From Salvia splendens (Eukaryota > Streptophyta > Magnoliopsida > Lamiales > Lamiaceae): a DNA stretch of 64,000 nucleotides. The position numbers and the translations under genes are program-made. Under the pieces are notes generated by a model that was not told the DNA's origin, did not search any database, and worked only from the letters and a program-made list of their open reading frames with translations. Numbering within the stretch: the first letter of the stretch is position 1; each line of letters starts with the position of its first letter. This document shows, piece after piece, positions 34,359 to 46,843 of the stretch. The DNA is taken from contig NC_056040.1 of NCBI RefSeq assembly GCF_004379255.2, forward strand, positions 33,074,852-33,138,851, read 5' to 3'.

Positions 34359-35253
34359 AACACCCCTGTTATCCATGTAATTTTTAAGTTTTGTTTTTTT
34401 ATATATGCATGCTATGTTTAATTTTCTGCCCAAGCATGTTTCAGTTTTTGTGTCCTTGTATATTTGTACCTTCTCCCACTTAGCCCAGTGCTGGACTAAG
34501 TGTGAGAAGTTTGATTAATTTGAGCATGTTTTATGTGTTAGGTCGGCATCTTCTCCCACTTAGCCCATTGTCAGGTCTAAGTGTGAGAAGTGTGTTTCTC
34601 CAAATATTTTTGTTTGTCAAGTCTTGTTGAGTTTTGATTTCAGTGTTTCTGCAATTTTTGTTGTCTTTGTTTTCTCCCACTTAGACCAGTTCCTGGACTA
34701 AGTGTGAGAAGTTGTGTTGTTGTGATTTTGCTACACTAACACCTTCTTTTCACTTCATCAATCTGCTTGAGGACAACCTACGATGAAGTAAGGAGGGGGA
34801 GGGTTAGTGTAGAAAATTTATTGGGGCTGTAGTTTTTAATATAGGTTTATTAAGTGTAAGAGTCAGTAGTATTTTTATGATCTGTGTTTATGCATAACCG
34901 GTAAATAGATGGCAAGATCCCCTTAGCAAGAGTGATTGAAGAAAGAATACATGTTGATTTGTGATACTCTCTGCCTTAAGATATTGAAGTCAGTTTAGAT
35001 GAAGTAAGAACGATAGAAAGTGCCTAAGTTCGAACCCTTTGTTAGAGCCTTTTGAACATTTGAGCTAAAAGGAAATATATAATAAGAAAGGCTGCCATAT
35101 ATTGCTTAGGACGAGGTGAACACAAATAGAAATTCTTAAATAAAGGGTCGTGGATAGTAAAAATAATAAAGAGGACTTGGAAGCATGGTACTCTAAAAAA
35201 AATATAGATATAATAATATATAAAGAGAAGCAAAAGGAGACGGAGATTGAACT
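34359..35253 (+). other. 3' noncoding region of Athila E
   Basis: It holds three strong inverted repeats (34470-34509, 34550-34590, 34672-34711), a CTTCATC/GATGAAG hairpin and the purine tract AAGTAAGGAGGGGGAGGG (34783-34800), then the conserved GGCTGCCATATATTGCTTAGG block (about 35089). The LTR that should follow is missing because element D lies here. Confidence 0.7.
34470..34711 (+). repeat. Three near-palindromic inverted repeats
   Basis: The first unit has arms CTTCTCcCACTTAGcCCAG and CTGGaCTAAGTGtGAGAAG with a 2-nt loop. The two others (34550-34590, 34672-34711) share the outer arms but have different inner bases that still largely pair. Confidence 0.85.
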
Positions 35254-36358
35254 TGACTTTTTTAGCTAGGTGCACAATATGGAATATCAAGCTTCCTGGG
35301 TCTAGAGAATCCACTAGATCACAAGGTCTAGGAACTCACGGAACGCTGAAAGATCTCGGTCGTTGGACACACAGTTTATCACTTCAAAACCCTCAACCCG
35401 CGTATACTTATGAATTAGTATAGGGAAGCAGGGATCGATCCCACGAGGACATATGCGAAATCATGCATTTAAAGGGCTTTTGGGTGGTTTGGCTGCTGCC
35501 ACGCAAACTGGGTTGAGGAATTTATACTAGACAAGGGAAAAGAAATTTATCTCTCTCTAGATCTAGGAACAGGAAAACATCCACGTAACACAGATTGACA
35601 TTATATCATCACTATCTTCAAACCAACTTCCTAAATCTAGTAATATCACTACCTAATCTAGCTAGGCAGACTCGATGCATGCAGTGGGGACCATTTTCCC
35701 AAAATAGAAGTGTACGACCAAAAAGCTGCAAAATAACCAATTCTAAGCCTAACTACCTACAAAACACAGAGCATCATCGGAATTTAACTGAAACATGATA
35801 AAAACAGAACAATGCTTTGTAACTCAACGGCGACCAACAGATCGGACGTAAGAAAACGCCGATAAACCAAAAAACTCAGATCTCTATCTCCTAGATGAAG
35901 AAGTAAACAAAAAAAAACGAAAGCAGAAGCTCAAAATCCATGCATAATTCAATTCCCCTGTTCAGATCCACACTTCGGATGCTAAATCCACTCCGGATCC
36001 AAGCATCCGAGACAAACTCCGGTCAAAATCATCGCCATAACTACAGATTTCAACAATTCTCCGCAGGTCAACAACAACAACCCCAAATCAACTCATATTC
36101 CCTAGATCAAGTACGCAAACCATCCAACAAAGTGAATAACAATCAAACCACCGGAACAAACTCCTCAAAACAACATAATCACATAAATCAACACAGAATC
36201 AACATCATCATAACATGAAATAAAATTCATAGATAAACAGCAAGTAGCAAAATGAACAAATCGACTTCGAACGGCGAAGTTCGACAGAATCCAAAACATA
36301 AACGCTGAAAAAGTAAATGATTGTATCTTCGTCCTCCTTGAGGACGGTGTTGCATGCT
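35254..36358 (-). repeat. LTR of element D (C-like subfamily), first part
   Basis: Read on the minus strand this aligns with the LTR of element C: the block with GATCTAGTGGATTCT, the GTTTGGCTGCTGCCACGCAAA block, the AGATCTAGGAACAG block and the ATTGTATCTTCG...GACGGTGTT block. It is split at 36358 by element B and resumes at 63958. There is no primer site beside its left end (35254), so it is a 3' LTR or solo LTR and not a 5' LTR. Relative to C it lacks roughly 100 bp between two GTGTT motifs. Frames at 35595-36218 are not genes. Confidence 0.75.
36354..36358. repeat. Target duplication of element B, left copy
   Basis: ATGCT here and ATTCT at 63958-63962 flank element B. The surrounding LTR-D sequence is continuous across the two when compared with element C (TGTTGCRTGCTCCTTC). 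Confidence 0.6.
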
Positions 36359-37898
36359 TGATGTGTCTTTTTATATGGGTTATCGGTCTCGTGGTATGCG
36401 TGTTAAGTGCAACTAGAGTACATCCAACTGATCAGGATGGAAATCCCAACCCAGCTGAGTCGTTGGCACGACGACCGGAACCTGACATCAAATTAATTCC
36501 TCAACCCACTTCTACTGGCTAGTATAGTGGAGGTAAGGGTCGAATCCCACAGAGATGGACACGTTCAGATAATTGTGGTGATAATCCGGGAGGTTTTGGT
36601 TAGCTACCACGCTTTTGGGTTGAGTTCTACCTAGGCGGAATTTAAAAGTGGCACTCTACTGACTAGTGGATGTGAAAAGGACTAAGGGGTAGTAGTGTAC
36701 GTGAAAATCGGGAGTAAGACATCTCAGAGCCATGTGAAAAGTAGATGGTTACTAAATAAGGAAATACGGGACAGCAGGTATATCAGGTGGTTGGGGGAAC
36801 AACTCTGACAGGTCTGGAGGGTACAAACTAAAAGTAAAGGACAAAAGCAAAAAGTAACTAAAAGCAAAAGTGGTCCAAGTAAAAGTTGATTTTGATGTTT
36901 TCTTCTTCCTTAAGAATCCACAGAAGTCATATGAACACAAAAACCATGGATAAACTCAGATTCATAAATTCAAACTTAAGATTCATTAATTAAAATGTCC
37001 GAATTAAGAAAAACAACTGAGACTGCAAACGACTCCTACTGACTGATGTGCAAGGTGGTATAACGACGCGAAATAGAGAACTCATGCATGAACTCAAACT
37101 GAAACGTAACTATGAATCTCGACCAACAACTTCAGATCTATCCTACTCAATTGAAAACACATGCAAACACTTAGAGATTGAAGGCGATAACTAAATCTAA
37201 CTTTCCTATGCAAAACGAACCAAACTCAAACCAAAGAGACATGCGAAAAAAAAATTTCATAACTTCGAAAGTTTGGATCTTAACGAAATGCTTCAAAAGG
37301 CAACAAGATATAAGTTTGCAACAAATCCAACTAAGAACACAAGTACGATTAAACTAAGAAAGCGAGAAATGATTGTTTTAGCCACTCCAGGAGATGAAAC
37401 TGCTATACTACTACGACGAACTGGCTGGAACGGTGGAATGATGACTTCGCCGGCAACTTCTGGACGTCAAGTGACCATAGCTGTGGCGAGGAACGTGAAA
37501 AACTGCACAATGCTTGAAGGTCCGATCTCCAGAGAGAGAATTTCTAATAGTGTGGTGTTTAGAACTTGAATGCCGATCCCTTCTCTCTCTCCAAGTGGCT
37601 TCTTTTATAGGGAGGCTTGCCCTAGCTTTTAGGGTGGACTTTCTTCGCAAATTGACTTTTCTGCCCTTGTTTATGATCAATCCAGCTATCCTTTTTCTCC
37701 ATCTCGAGCCTTTTCTTCCTGGAATGCATCCTGGTCAGTATTGCACCCTTCTAGCGCTCTTTTCACCTGCATCGTCTGAACCGTCTCCTACTAACTTGGA
37801 TCCCTTATCCTACACACTTTAAGCAAACTATTTTGCGGATAATACATGTAAATCTCAACATATTGACCAGTAACCAAGGCATAGAATATGACTTATCA
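36359..37898 (-). repeat. 3' LTR of element B
   Basis: On the minus strand it runs TGATAAGTCATATTC...GACACATCA. A TATA box CTATAAAAG lies at 37612-37620. Frames at 37273-37822 are LTR sequence and not genes. Confidence 0.92.
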
Positions 37899-39725
37899 AA
37901 CTGCTCACACTTACCACATGCTTGTCCTCAAGCGTGAAGAACAAATAAAAAGAAATAAGTTGAATTCTAGCCTGGTTACTTCCCCTGACCGACTCTACCT
38001 AAAACTAAACACAAGACTCGAACACAATAAACACTTAGACACATTAAGACACTTAAACACATTGAACAGGCTATATTTTCAACCACTTCTCCCCTTAGGA
38101 TCAGGTGCAATCCGATCTTAGACAGCCTTGAACTTTCGCCGCCCCCCTTTTCCTTCCCAGGCAGTATATCCACTCGTCAAGATAACCCAACCCTCGGCCA
38201 AACACTGGATTCACTCAGTCACTCAATCCTCACCAAGAATGTCAGGACTGTCTCTCTCGATGCTTGTACCCACTGAGGTTTTCAGACTTAGATCTCACGC
38301 GCAGCTCCTAAAGGTCTTTAAGGCTTATAACGGGGCTATTGGTTTGTAGTGTTTGGGGTGGATGTTTCCTAAGGCTCTAAGGTTTAACACTAACTACTTT
38401 ATTTTTATGTGGGGGAACTGTGTGCATTCGGGCTTTTGGCTGGTACTTCCTCCTTGGTTGGACATTTTCTGATGTTAGCTTCCAACTGGGCAGTATCTCC
38501 CTTGTGGCTTCGCCACCCTTATTCCTTCTTCTCTTTCTCCTTTTTTTTTGTGCTCCTGCTATTTCTTCCAGGCCATTTTCTTCATTTTTCTTTTCTTTCT
38601 TCCTCTCTCTTTTTTTGGACCAAGTATTTCCTCCTGGTCATTTTCCTTCGTTTTTCTTTTTCCAGTTGGTTTCTTGCCCTCGGCTCTTGATTAGTAGCTT
38701 CTTGCCCTTATGCCTTGCACACACACAGTCCCAGTGGCTAGTGGGTTATTTCGGGGTGTAGATCCGGTCAGAAAGTGGGGGTTCTAAAGGGTAGGACTTT
38801 TTTTTTTTCTCGAGGGGGGTTTCCTACTGCCTTTAGGAATTGCTATACGTGTTCACCTTGCCCTAGGCATCAAGTGGCAGCCACTCTTCTTTTTTCTCAT
38901 GTGTTTAGTGGAAAGTAGTTCCACTTTGGGCTTCTAACTCACCATTTAAGAGGGCTTTCGTGTCTAGCCAAATGATGGTTTTTTTCCTTCATACTTGTAT
39001 CATCTATACTGACTAGGAGCTACTAGGGGGGGTGGTTTCCATTTTCCAGCATGTCTTATCTCCCTCAATTCCCTTCACCGTCAGTTCAAGGCAGTTGAGT
39101 TTTAAGCCCATTCATTCAACACATATCCTAAAAGACTTACTAAGGGACTGACTCGACACTTGTACTGGCCATTAAGTCCCCCCTCCCCACTTCATCCTCG
39201 CATGCCCTCAAGCGAGCGCAGTGAAGTGGAAAACAGGATGACCAGTATCAACACATAGAACACAGAAAGCACAGAAAAGCACATAACAAAAGAAAATCAT
39301 AATATACATAAAACTTCTCACACTTAGACTATGCAATAGGCTAAGTGGGAGAAGAACAACGAACCTACAAAAACACGTAGATCAGATATAACAGAACTTA
39401 GATATGCAAAACATACTATGTCTAAAAACTTCTCACACTTAGACTATGCAATAGGCTAAGTGGGAGAATTTCAGATATGCACTTAAACTCAACAATTTAC
39501 ACATAACACATAATATACATGCGACATAACATATAACACATAAACACATGCGGTAAAGTTAGCAAACCCTTTACTTCTCACACTTAGACTACAATAGTCT
39601 AAGTGTTGCGAATGAGGTTTGCACACATACTACACACATTAAATCTAACCTACAATACTTCAAATAAAAATAAAAAAGACTGAAAAAAAATAAAAAGAAA
39701 ACTAACTGGTCAGTGGGGGGCTTGG
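37899..39725 (-). other. 3' noncoding region of element B
   Basis: It lies between the ORF1 stop and the 3' LTR. On the minus strand, in order: three inverted repeats (39574-39612, 39429-39468, 39314-39354), a CACTTCA/TGAAGTG hairpin with a G-rich tract (about 39175-39232), the GGCTGCCACTTGATGCCTAGG block (about 38880), a GTGGC-GAA-GCCAC hairpin (38504-38516) and TAAGTGTGAGCAGTT next to the LTR. No gene is credible here. Confidence 0.7.
39314..39612 (-). repeat. Three inverted repeats downstream of ORF1 (B)
   Basis: Units at 39314-39354, 39429-39468 and 39574-39612 read on the minus strand as (T)TCTCCCACTTAGCC...GTCTAAGTGTGAGAAG; the third has a shorter loop and a degenerate left arm. Confidence 0.82.
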
Positions 39726-42277
39726 TCAAACGTTCCTCCTGCTCCTTCTTGGGGCAAGGTTCTGTGCAGGTGGTTCCTCAGGTTCCTCTTCAGCTTGTTC
39801 AGACTGGTTCTCATCCGAATCCTCTGCTTCATCACTCCTCTCTTTCTCCGGTTCAGTGGGTTCATCATTCTGGCCTCCGTGGCCACTCGGTCCAGCTCCT
39901 GTGTTTTCTCTTCCTCATGCTAGCTCCTCAAGCACGCCTTCTATCAGGTTCGTCAGTCTTGCCATCTCTGCCCTTGATTGCCTATTCTCCTCGGCTAACT
40001 CAGCTACTACCCTCTCCAGATTTTCTTGCCTCTGTCCTTAGGCTTGTTCATTCTGCCCAGCTCGTCCCTCCTGGCCTTATTGCGCTCTCCCACCAGGGGC
40101 TTCTCCCATCGGGTAGAATTCAGGGACCCCTTCTCGGTAGTATACAACGTTGGTACGGACAAAGAAGGGAATATCGAACAGGCCAGGAGAATCGACCATA
40201 TACATTGGAGATAGGTCGTCTGTCTCTGTTACGATTATGTTATTGCGCACGAAGGCTCCTGGTATGTTGCAGAGGGACAGGTTTCTGGTTGGGTGGGTAG
40301 CTATCAGGTGGCATTGGTAGGCTGTCCAAAATCCCAAATGCAGCATTCTTTCGCGACTTACGCACCACAACCATGTACAATTCGGTCATAGATGTTCTGC
40401 GGCCGAATTAGTCTGACCCAGTAGTTTGTAGCCCAAGTAGAGTTGTACCAGTCGGAGCATGGGGTTGTTGAAGTGGGTCGATCTGGAGATGGTGGAGGCA
40501 AACTGACCAGCAGTGGGGTGGGTTAGCTCCTCCCAGGCTTCTTGGGGTTCAAAGTCTATGTGTCTCCTTGGTAACCCCTCTCTCGGTTTCTCCATCCTGG
40601 TCCTATAGCCTCCTCTAGGCTACACATCCCCAATCGTACAGTCCACTCAATCAGACTCATGGACAGTTCTCCCCCGAATATCCTAAAGGAAATTGACACT
40701 TCGTCTAGGTCCGTTGTGATCTTGACCCTAAACGTAGTGAAGAACTCCTTGGCTAACCTTACCGATATCTCTTGGTCCCTATTCTCTAGCAGCCACTCAA
40801 AACCCAACGTTTCCATACTGGACAGGAACGAATCACGCACAGATAACTCATCCAGAGAGGGTATATGGAGTACCTTGCCGCATTTGACTTGCTTGCTACT
40901 ATCTTCCTTGTCGTCAAACGCGTCTTGAAGCTTCTTGGTGCTGTAGTGCTTCATGTCTTCCATCAGCTTGTCTGTAAGCTCCACCCACCACCGGCGGTAC
41001 ACAATCCTTTCCACCTGAGGGTGGACAGGCTTTTGGTGGTTATCGGGGGGCTTCTGCTCATGGTACTCTTCTCCGTCCAGAGAGATATCACTCTCTGACT
41101 CTGATTCTTCGCTCCATGCGTAGTCACTGTCGCTGATCTCTTGTCTCTATCCTGGCTCTCGGATCACTATGCCGGTACTGGCTGTGCGTTGTTTCTTAAC
41201 GCACTGCTTCTTCATGGCTGGGGCTTTTCCTTTCCTTTTCCTTTCCCGGATATACTTTTCTTCACTTCCGTCTGCCTTAGCCTCCTCGTCGGCTGGTGAT
41301 GAAGGTCCCTCTTGGGCAGTGGGCTTGGTCACGCCGCAGGTACTGGTATCATCATTTATCGCCTCCTCTTGACCTACTTTGATTTAGAAAACCTTCGGGG
41401 CCAAAACTTTCGGGTGTCTCATGTTGCACCTTGACATCCTCCTTCCCTTCTTCTCTGTCACCTTCCCTTGCTTCTGACTGGGGTGTCATAGATTTCGGTC
41501 TCTCCTCCTCGTTCTTCCTTTCTTTCACTTCTTCTTTTGACTGGTGGACTGCACCTTCAGTTTCCCTTCGCTACTCCATACGCTTCACCCTCTCCTACTG
41601 CCTTGGATGCGACATCCAGAACCTCAGCCATCCCTTCAGGATTATCACTATCATATCTCTCCCACCTAGAATCGACTGGAATTCATCATCAGTCATCATC
41701 CCCTGATTTCTGGCCATTTCTTTCAGATCTATCTTCCCCCTCTCTCCGCCTCTTGGGTTACAGGTTTCTGCGGCCTTTTCTTCCTCTGTTTCCTTCCTCT
41801 CTCCTTCGCTCGCCTTTCCCTCGTTGTCTTTCTCCTCTGTTTCCCCCCAGTTGGGGTCTTGATAAGCGGAAAGTGGGCTAACGTCGAGTGGCTCTGTTTG
41901 TTGATAACTTGGGGAAGGATTAAAGGGTCCTGATGGTGTAGTTTCCGTTGGAGAGGTTTTTCGGGTGTGGGATTTTAGGTGGTTAGGGTGGGGATGGGTG
42001 GATTCCGAGGTAGTCACAGTTGGGGTAGGGTTCGGTACCGCCGGCATTCCTCCGGCTAGGCTAAATCCGGCCAGGGTCGCTGTCCAATCTTTGTTCGGGT
42101 CTTGCTGCCTTAGATACGATGCCGGTGCGTCCAAAGGAACCATCACCGGTATTTGTGGCGTCGGCGTCGGCTGTGATTGTTTCGGATTCGGTGGCCGTGT
42201 CTCCGCTGTTTCTCGGACTTCCAGGGATTGTCGCCGGTGGTGGATGTCGGGTTTTTGGTTTGCTTCTTAGCTGCCAT
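39726..42277 (-). pseudogene. ATHILA ORF1-like protein (element B)
   Basis: The start chosen is ATG 42277 (MAAKKQTKNPTST), about 100 bp downstream of a TATA box. Blocks parallel copy A: LRQQDPNKDWTATLAGF, an acidic low-complexity region, YRRWWVELTDKLMEDMKHY, VKCGKVLHIPSLDEL, LGFEWLLEN, then VRLAKEFFTTFRVK, GGELSMSLIEWTVRLGMCS, FEPQEAWEELTHP, LGFWTAYQCHLIATHP, and SPGLFDIPFFVRTNVVYYREG. A degraded coiled coil and the basic end RRSRR follow, stopping at 39726-39728. Multiple frameshifts separate the pieces. Role unknown. Confidence 0.75.
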
Positions 42278-42887
42278 GGTTTGTATAGGTGGTGGTCTCT
42301 GTTTCCGGTGGCGGTTGTTTTGGTTTAGAGAATTTGCAGGTAAGGGTTTGTAAATTAAGGAGGATAGGCGGTGGGGTATTTTATAGTGGGGGGGGTGCAG
42401 TTGAGGGTTTTGACCGGTTATAAAAGGTTACCAGGTCGCGGCGCTTCGGGTGGGAGACGGTTGAGCACTTTGCTTCTGATTGGACATCTCCCGTCACATT
42501 CTCTGCTTCACGCGCCCTCCCAGTCACTCACTGTACTCGCCTGTAAAGCTGCACCACAACCCAGAATTCAATTTTCACTTGATATTTCCCCCCTAATTTG
42601 CTAAAACTAGAAACAAAGCAATAAAAAGACTCTTAAATATAATTTAGAGTTTCACCAATTGGGTATTCTCGTGGCCAGTATGGACTCCAAATTAATAATT
42701 AAGACCCGAAAATCTTTTTGGTATTTTTTTTATTTTCCTAATGGGTTACATTAAAACTAAGTTACCAAATATTTACAATATTTACACCTTCCTTAGGGTG
42801 TTTGAAATTCTACCTGGTCAGTACACACAGATCATATCTAAAAGATTCCGACCAGGTGGAACTCCAAACCCCTATCCTTACTGATCA
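42278..42887 (-). promoter_or_regulatory. Pol-ORF1 junction of B: hairpin, CCAAT and TATA boxes
   Basis: On the minus strand, just after the pol stop (42888-42890), there is an inverted repeat with arms 42850-42870 and 42798-42819, ending in ACCTGGTC at the loop side. Further down come CCAATCAG (CCAAT at 42479-42483) and CTATAAAATAC (42377-42386), spaced like a plant promoter about 100-200 bp before the ORF1 ATG. This suggests ORF1 has its own transcript (inference). Confidence 0.5.
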
Positions 42888-44290
42888 TTAGGCGATATTA
42901 AAGTGCAGTGGAATTTCTTCCACTACACACACCTCTGCACTTTCCCTAAATATTTTCAATCTATGCACATTCACTACAAAAGGTTCAGAGTTAGGGATAC
43001 TCCCTGAAATCTCGACCACTCCATTAGAACGAAGCGTGGTAATGATGTAAGGCCCCTGCCCACTTCGACTTGAGTTTCCCAGGCATTAGCTTCAGTCTTG
43101 ACTGGAAGAGTAGTAATTTCTAGCCAACTTGGAGATTCTTGGTTCTCAGATTCTTGTCGTGCCACATCTTCGTTCTTTTCTTGTACCACATGGCTGAGTC
43201 GAACGACTCCAGTCTGAGTTCCTCTAGCTCCTGTAGTTGTAGTTTCCTTCCCTCTTCACAGGCCTTAGCATCCATGTTAACTTGCTGAACCTGCTCAGTA
43301 TGCTCGGTGTTCAATCCCCACTGGCAGGTGGCACATCTTTCCGAAAACAATACGGTACGGGGACATCTCTATTGGTGTTTTGTAGGCTGTTCGGTACGCC
43401 CACAGAGCATCTTCCAACCTTGTGCTCCAGTCCTTCCTCGAGGTGTTGATTGTCTTCTCCAGTATGCTTTTTATCTCTCTGTTTGAAATTTCCGCTTGCC
43501 CATTAGCTTGCGGGTGGTAGGGACAAGATAGTCGGTGATGGACCCCGTACTTCTTCATCAAGGATTCAATTGTTCAGTTGCAAAAATGAGTACCTTGATC
43601 AGATATGATTGCTCTCAGTACTCCGAATCGGCTGAATATATTACTCTTGAGGAACTTGGCAACCTCCTTGGACTCACAAGTGCTCGTGGCCTTGGCTTCG
43701 ATCCACTTCGACACGTAGTCGACTGCCACCAGGATGTAGGAGTTCCCATAAGACGACGGGAACGGACCCATGAAATCCATGCCCCAGACGTCGAACACTT
43801 CTCATACAATTACTGGAACTTGTGGCATTTCATCTCTGGCAGATATTCCACCGGTCAGTTGGCAACGGTCACAGCTCTTGCAAAATTCGTAGGCATCCCT
43901 GTTTAGAGTTGGCCAGTAGAATCCGCTGTCCAGCACTTTCCTTGCAGTTTTCCTAGGTCCGAAATGTCCTCCACATGCCAAGGAGTGGCAGTGTGTTAAC
44001 ACATCCCCTTGCACCCAGTCAGGAACACACCTTCTTATAACTTGGTCGACTCCTACTTTCCATAGATATGGATCGTCCCAGAAGTAATACTTTGCTTCAC
44101 TCTTGATCTTCATCCTCTGGGCCTTTGTGACGTTTGGTACTCCAGGAAGCTCCCCTGTTACTAGGTAGTTGGCTAGATCTGCAAACCATGGCCCTTGCCC
44201 TACTTTCTCCTTGCCTTTAGTTGTTATACCCTGACCAGTAAGCTTCATTACTTCTTCCCAATCTTTCTTGCTGAAAAAATCACCTCGCAC
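42888..44290 (-). pseudogene. Element B integrase
   Basis: The HHCC finger (HCHSLACGGHFG...CKSCDRCQ) is followed by the DDE core [24 protein letters not shown] and [17 protein letters not shown]. Next come the conserved [12 protein letters not shown] and a basic C-terminus (a QKVLLF-like region is damaged). Frameshifts lie near 43800, 43565, 43330 and 43150. The stop is TAA at 42888-42890. Confidence 0.88.
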
Positions 44291-45805
44291 AGGTGTTCCT
44301 CGAGGAATTGATCCTTCACATCCTCGCTATTCCCAACTTGCACTATTCTGCTCAAATGGTCTGCCACCTTGTTCTCGACTCCTCTCTTATCTTCCACCTC
44401 CCAATCAAATTCTTGTAGTAGAAGTACCCATCGGATCAGTCGGGGTTTTGACTCCTTTTTGGCAATGAGATATTTACGGCCGCGTGGTCAGTATAGACGA
44501 CGACCTTGGATCCTAGCAAGTACTGTCTGAACTTCCCGAAGGAATACACCACCGCCAACATCTCCTTCTCGGTGGTGTCATAATTCCGTTGGGCTTGATT
44601 AAGTGTCTTTGACGCATAGAATATCACGTACCTCTTCCCATCAATCTTCTGACCCAGTACAGCTCCCACTGCATAGTCACTAGCATCGTACATCTACTTC
44701 GAAGGGGTGATCCCAGTCAGGAGCTCGGATGATTGGTGCAGATATCAACTTCTCCTTGAGGAGATTGAACGCGGCCTTACACTGCTCGTCGAAATTGAAT
44801 TCTACCTCGTTATGAAGAAGTCTGGTAAGAGCTTGGGCGATCTTGGCGAAGTCCTTGATAAATCTCTGATAAAATCCGGCGTGCCCCAGATAACCTCTTA
44901 TCCCCTTCTGGTCAGTAGGAAAGGATAGCTTGGAAATGACGTAAACCTTGGCTTGATCCACTTGGATTCCTCTTTCCGACACCACGTGCCCTAAGACAAT
45001 CCCCTCGGTGACCATAAAGTGACACTTTTCGAAATTCAGAACCAGACTTTTTGCTTGGCATCTCTCCAAAACTACGTCTAGATGCTGGATGCAGGAGTCG
45101 AAAGAATTCCCGTAGACTGTGAAGTCATCCATGAAGATCTCCATGCACTCTTCAATCAGATCAGAGAATATGCTCATCATGCAACGTTGGAATGTACCAG
45201 GGGCATTGCATAAGACAAAGGGCATGCGTCTGTACGCATAAGTTCTGAATGGGCAGGTAAAGGTGGTCTTATCTTGATCAACAGGGTTCACGCAGATTTG
45301 GAAGTAGCCGCTTGTACCCATCTAAAAAACAGAAATACTTCCTCCCAGCCAGTCGCTCCAGCATCTGGTCGATAAAGGGTAAAGGAAAATGGTCTTTCCT
45401 GGTTGCTGCATTCAATTTGCGGTAGTCTATACACATTCGCCAACCAGTAACTAGTCTGGTGGGTACCAGCTCGTTCCTCTCGTTCTGAAAAACTTGGATC
45501 CCTGATTTCTTGGGGACCATATGAATCGGACTAAACCATTCGCTGTCGGGTACTGAATATATAATTCCCAACGACAACAACTTCAATATTTCCTTCAATA
45601 TCTCCTCTCGCATGTTCGGGTTCACTTTTCTCTGTGGGTCTCGGTGTGCCTTGGCTCCCTCTTCTAGCCTGATATGATGTATGCAGACATCTGGACTTAT
45701 TCCCACCAAGTCCGTAAGGCTCCATCCAATCGCCTTCTTGTTTTTTCTCAGCACGGTCAGTAGGCTCGCCTCTTGTTCTTCAGTAAGCTCGTTGTTGATG
45801 ATCAC
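44291..45805 (-). pseudogene. Element B reverse transcriptase and RNase H
   Basis: RT is recognisable from SLGIIYSVPDSEWFSPIHMV and GWRMCIDYRKLNAATRKDHF through YAYRRMPF to the catalytic FMDDFTVYGNSFDSC. RNase H has [29 protein letters not shown] and YTDHAAV. Frameshifts lie near 45310, 44690 and 44450. The RT frame is still long and little decayed (45278-45805 and 44680-45321). Confidence 0.9.
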
Positions 45806-46838
45806 GGGGAATAAATCGTCCTCCCCTAGGTAAGCATACTTCAGGGTTGCTGGTATCTTTTTCAGCTCGACTTGTGGGAGAAGTGTTGCAGGAAAGGGGT
45901 TCTTTGTCGCATCCTCTTCTTGTTCCGATTCACCATTTGAGATATTTTCTATACTAGCTGGTAGGATAGCTCCTGCAAGTTCCCGTGAACTCAGACTTCT
46001 GACAGAATTCCTTGATTGCTCCCTCGATTTCCTCGTCAGTCAGCCCTTGGCTATTCATCATGGCACACCATGCAGCTGCTTCCATGTCAGACTGTTCATA
46101 CACATCTAAAGCTTGGAGCTTCTCCTGCAATAACTTGGTCTCAAGAAAATCTTGGACTAGGGGGTCAATCACATCAACATAGCATAGATTTTCTGAATCT
46201 ATAGGCTTTTTCATGGCTTCATTAATATCAAAAACAAAATTTTCACCATTAAAGTCTATGCATATTGTCCCCTCAGCCATATCCACGATTGTCTTGGTTG
46301 TTCTTAAAAACGGTCTTCCTAACAATATTCCACTAGACTCCCTGGCGTCAGGTTCACTCATCTTAATTACATAGAAATCAGCAGGATAAGTAAAATCATG
46401 AACGCGCACCAATACATTTTCTAACACGCCCTCAGGATTTATGCATGACCTATCAGCCAGTTGGATCAATACCCTAGTGTTCGACAATTTTACCCCCTTC
46501 AACCGATTATAAATGGACAAAGGCATAACACTGATAGATGCTCCTAGATCACACATTGCATGCTCGATTTTGACATCTCCAATTGTTATGGGTAAAGTGA
46601 ACATACCAGGGTCGGCTCTCTTGGGCGGTAGTTTCTCCTGCACAATAGGGGATGTTATTCCTTCCACCATGATTTTTCCATTCTCCTGTTCTTTTCCCAC
46701 TATGAACTCCTTGGTGAACTTCCCCAATGGGGGTATCTTCACGGCTTGGAGGAATGGTATGGTCACATCCAGCTTCCCAAAGATCGATAGAAAATCCACC
46801 GGATTTTCCTTCTATTCTTGGTTACAAAACGATAGGGG
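45806..46838 (-). pseudogene. Element B aspartic protease region
   Basis: The open frame 45954-46799 contains the retroviral-type aspartic protease with the catalytic motif DLGASISVMPLSIY (DLG in place of the usual DS/TG), LIQLADRSCINPEG and the flap-like SSGILLGRPFLRT. The part upstream of it in the element lies on the far side of element C (60164 onward), with a frame break at the KNRRKIRW segment near 46800. Confidence 0.88.
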
Positions 46839-46843
46839 AATGG
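46839..46843. repeat. Target duplication of element C, left copy
   Basis: AATGG here is repeated exactly at 60159-60163, directly outside both LTR ends. Confidence 0.95.

Larger units (their letters stand above)
33593..35253 (+). mobile_element. Athila fragment E (ORF1 tail plus 3' noncoding region)
   Basis: A plus-strand piece related to element C. It begins in the middle of ORF1 at the end of the A LTR and stops where the minus-strand LTR of element D begins. It may be the remains of the element that A inserted into. Confidence 0.65.

Noticed and set aside
35595..36218. Plus-strand frames with Asn/Gln-rich sequence
   Set aside because: They are antisense translations of LTR D, which aligns with LTR C on the other strand.
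37273..37822. Open frames near 37273-37822 and their copies at 63422-63932
   Set aside because: They are inside the paired LTRs of element B, and the frame is not kept between the two copies (the second has a stop and shift).
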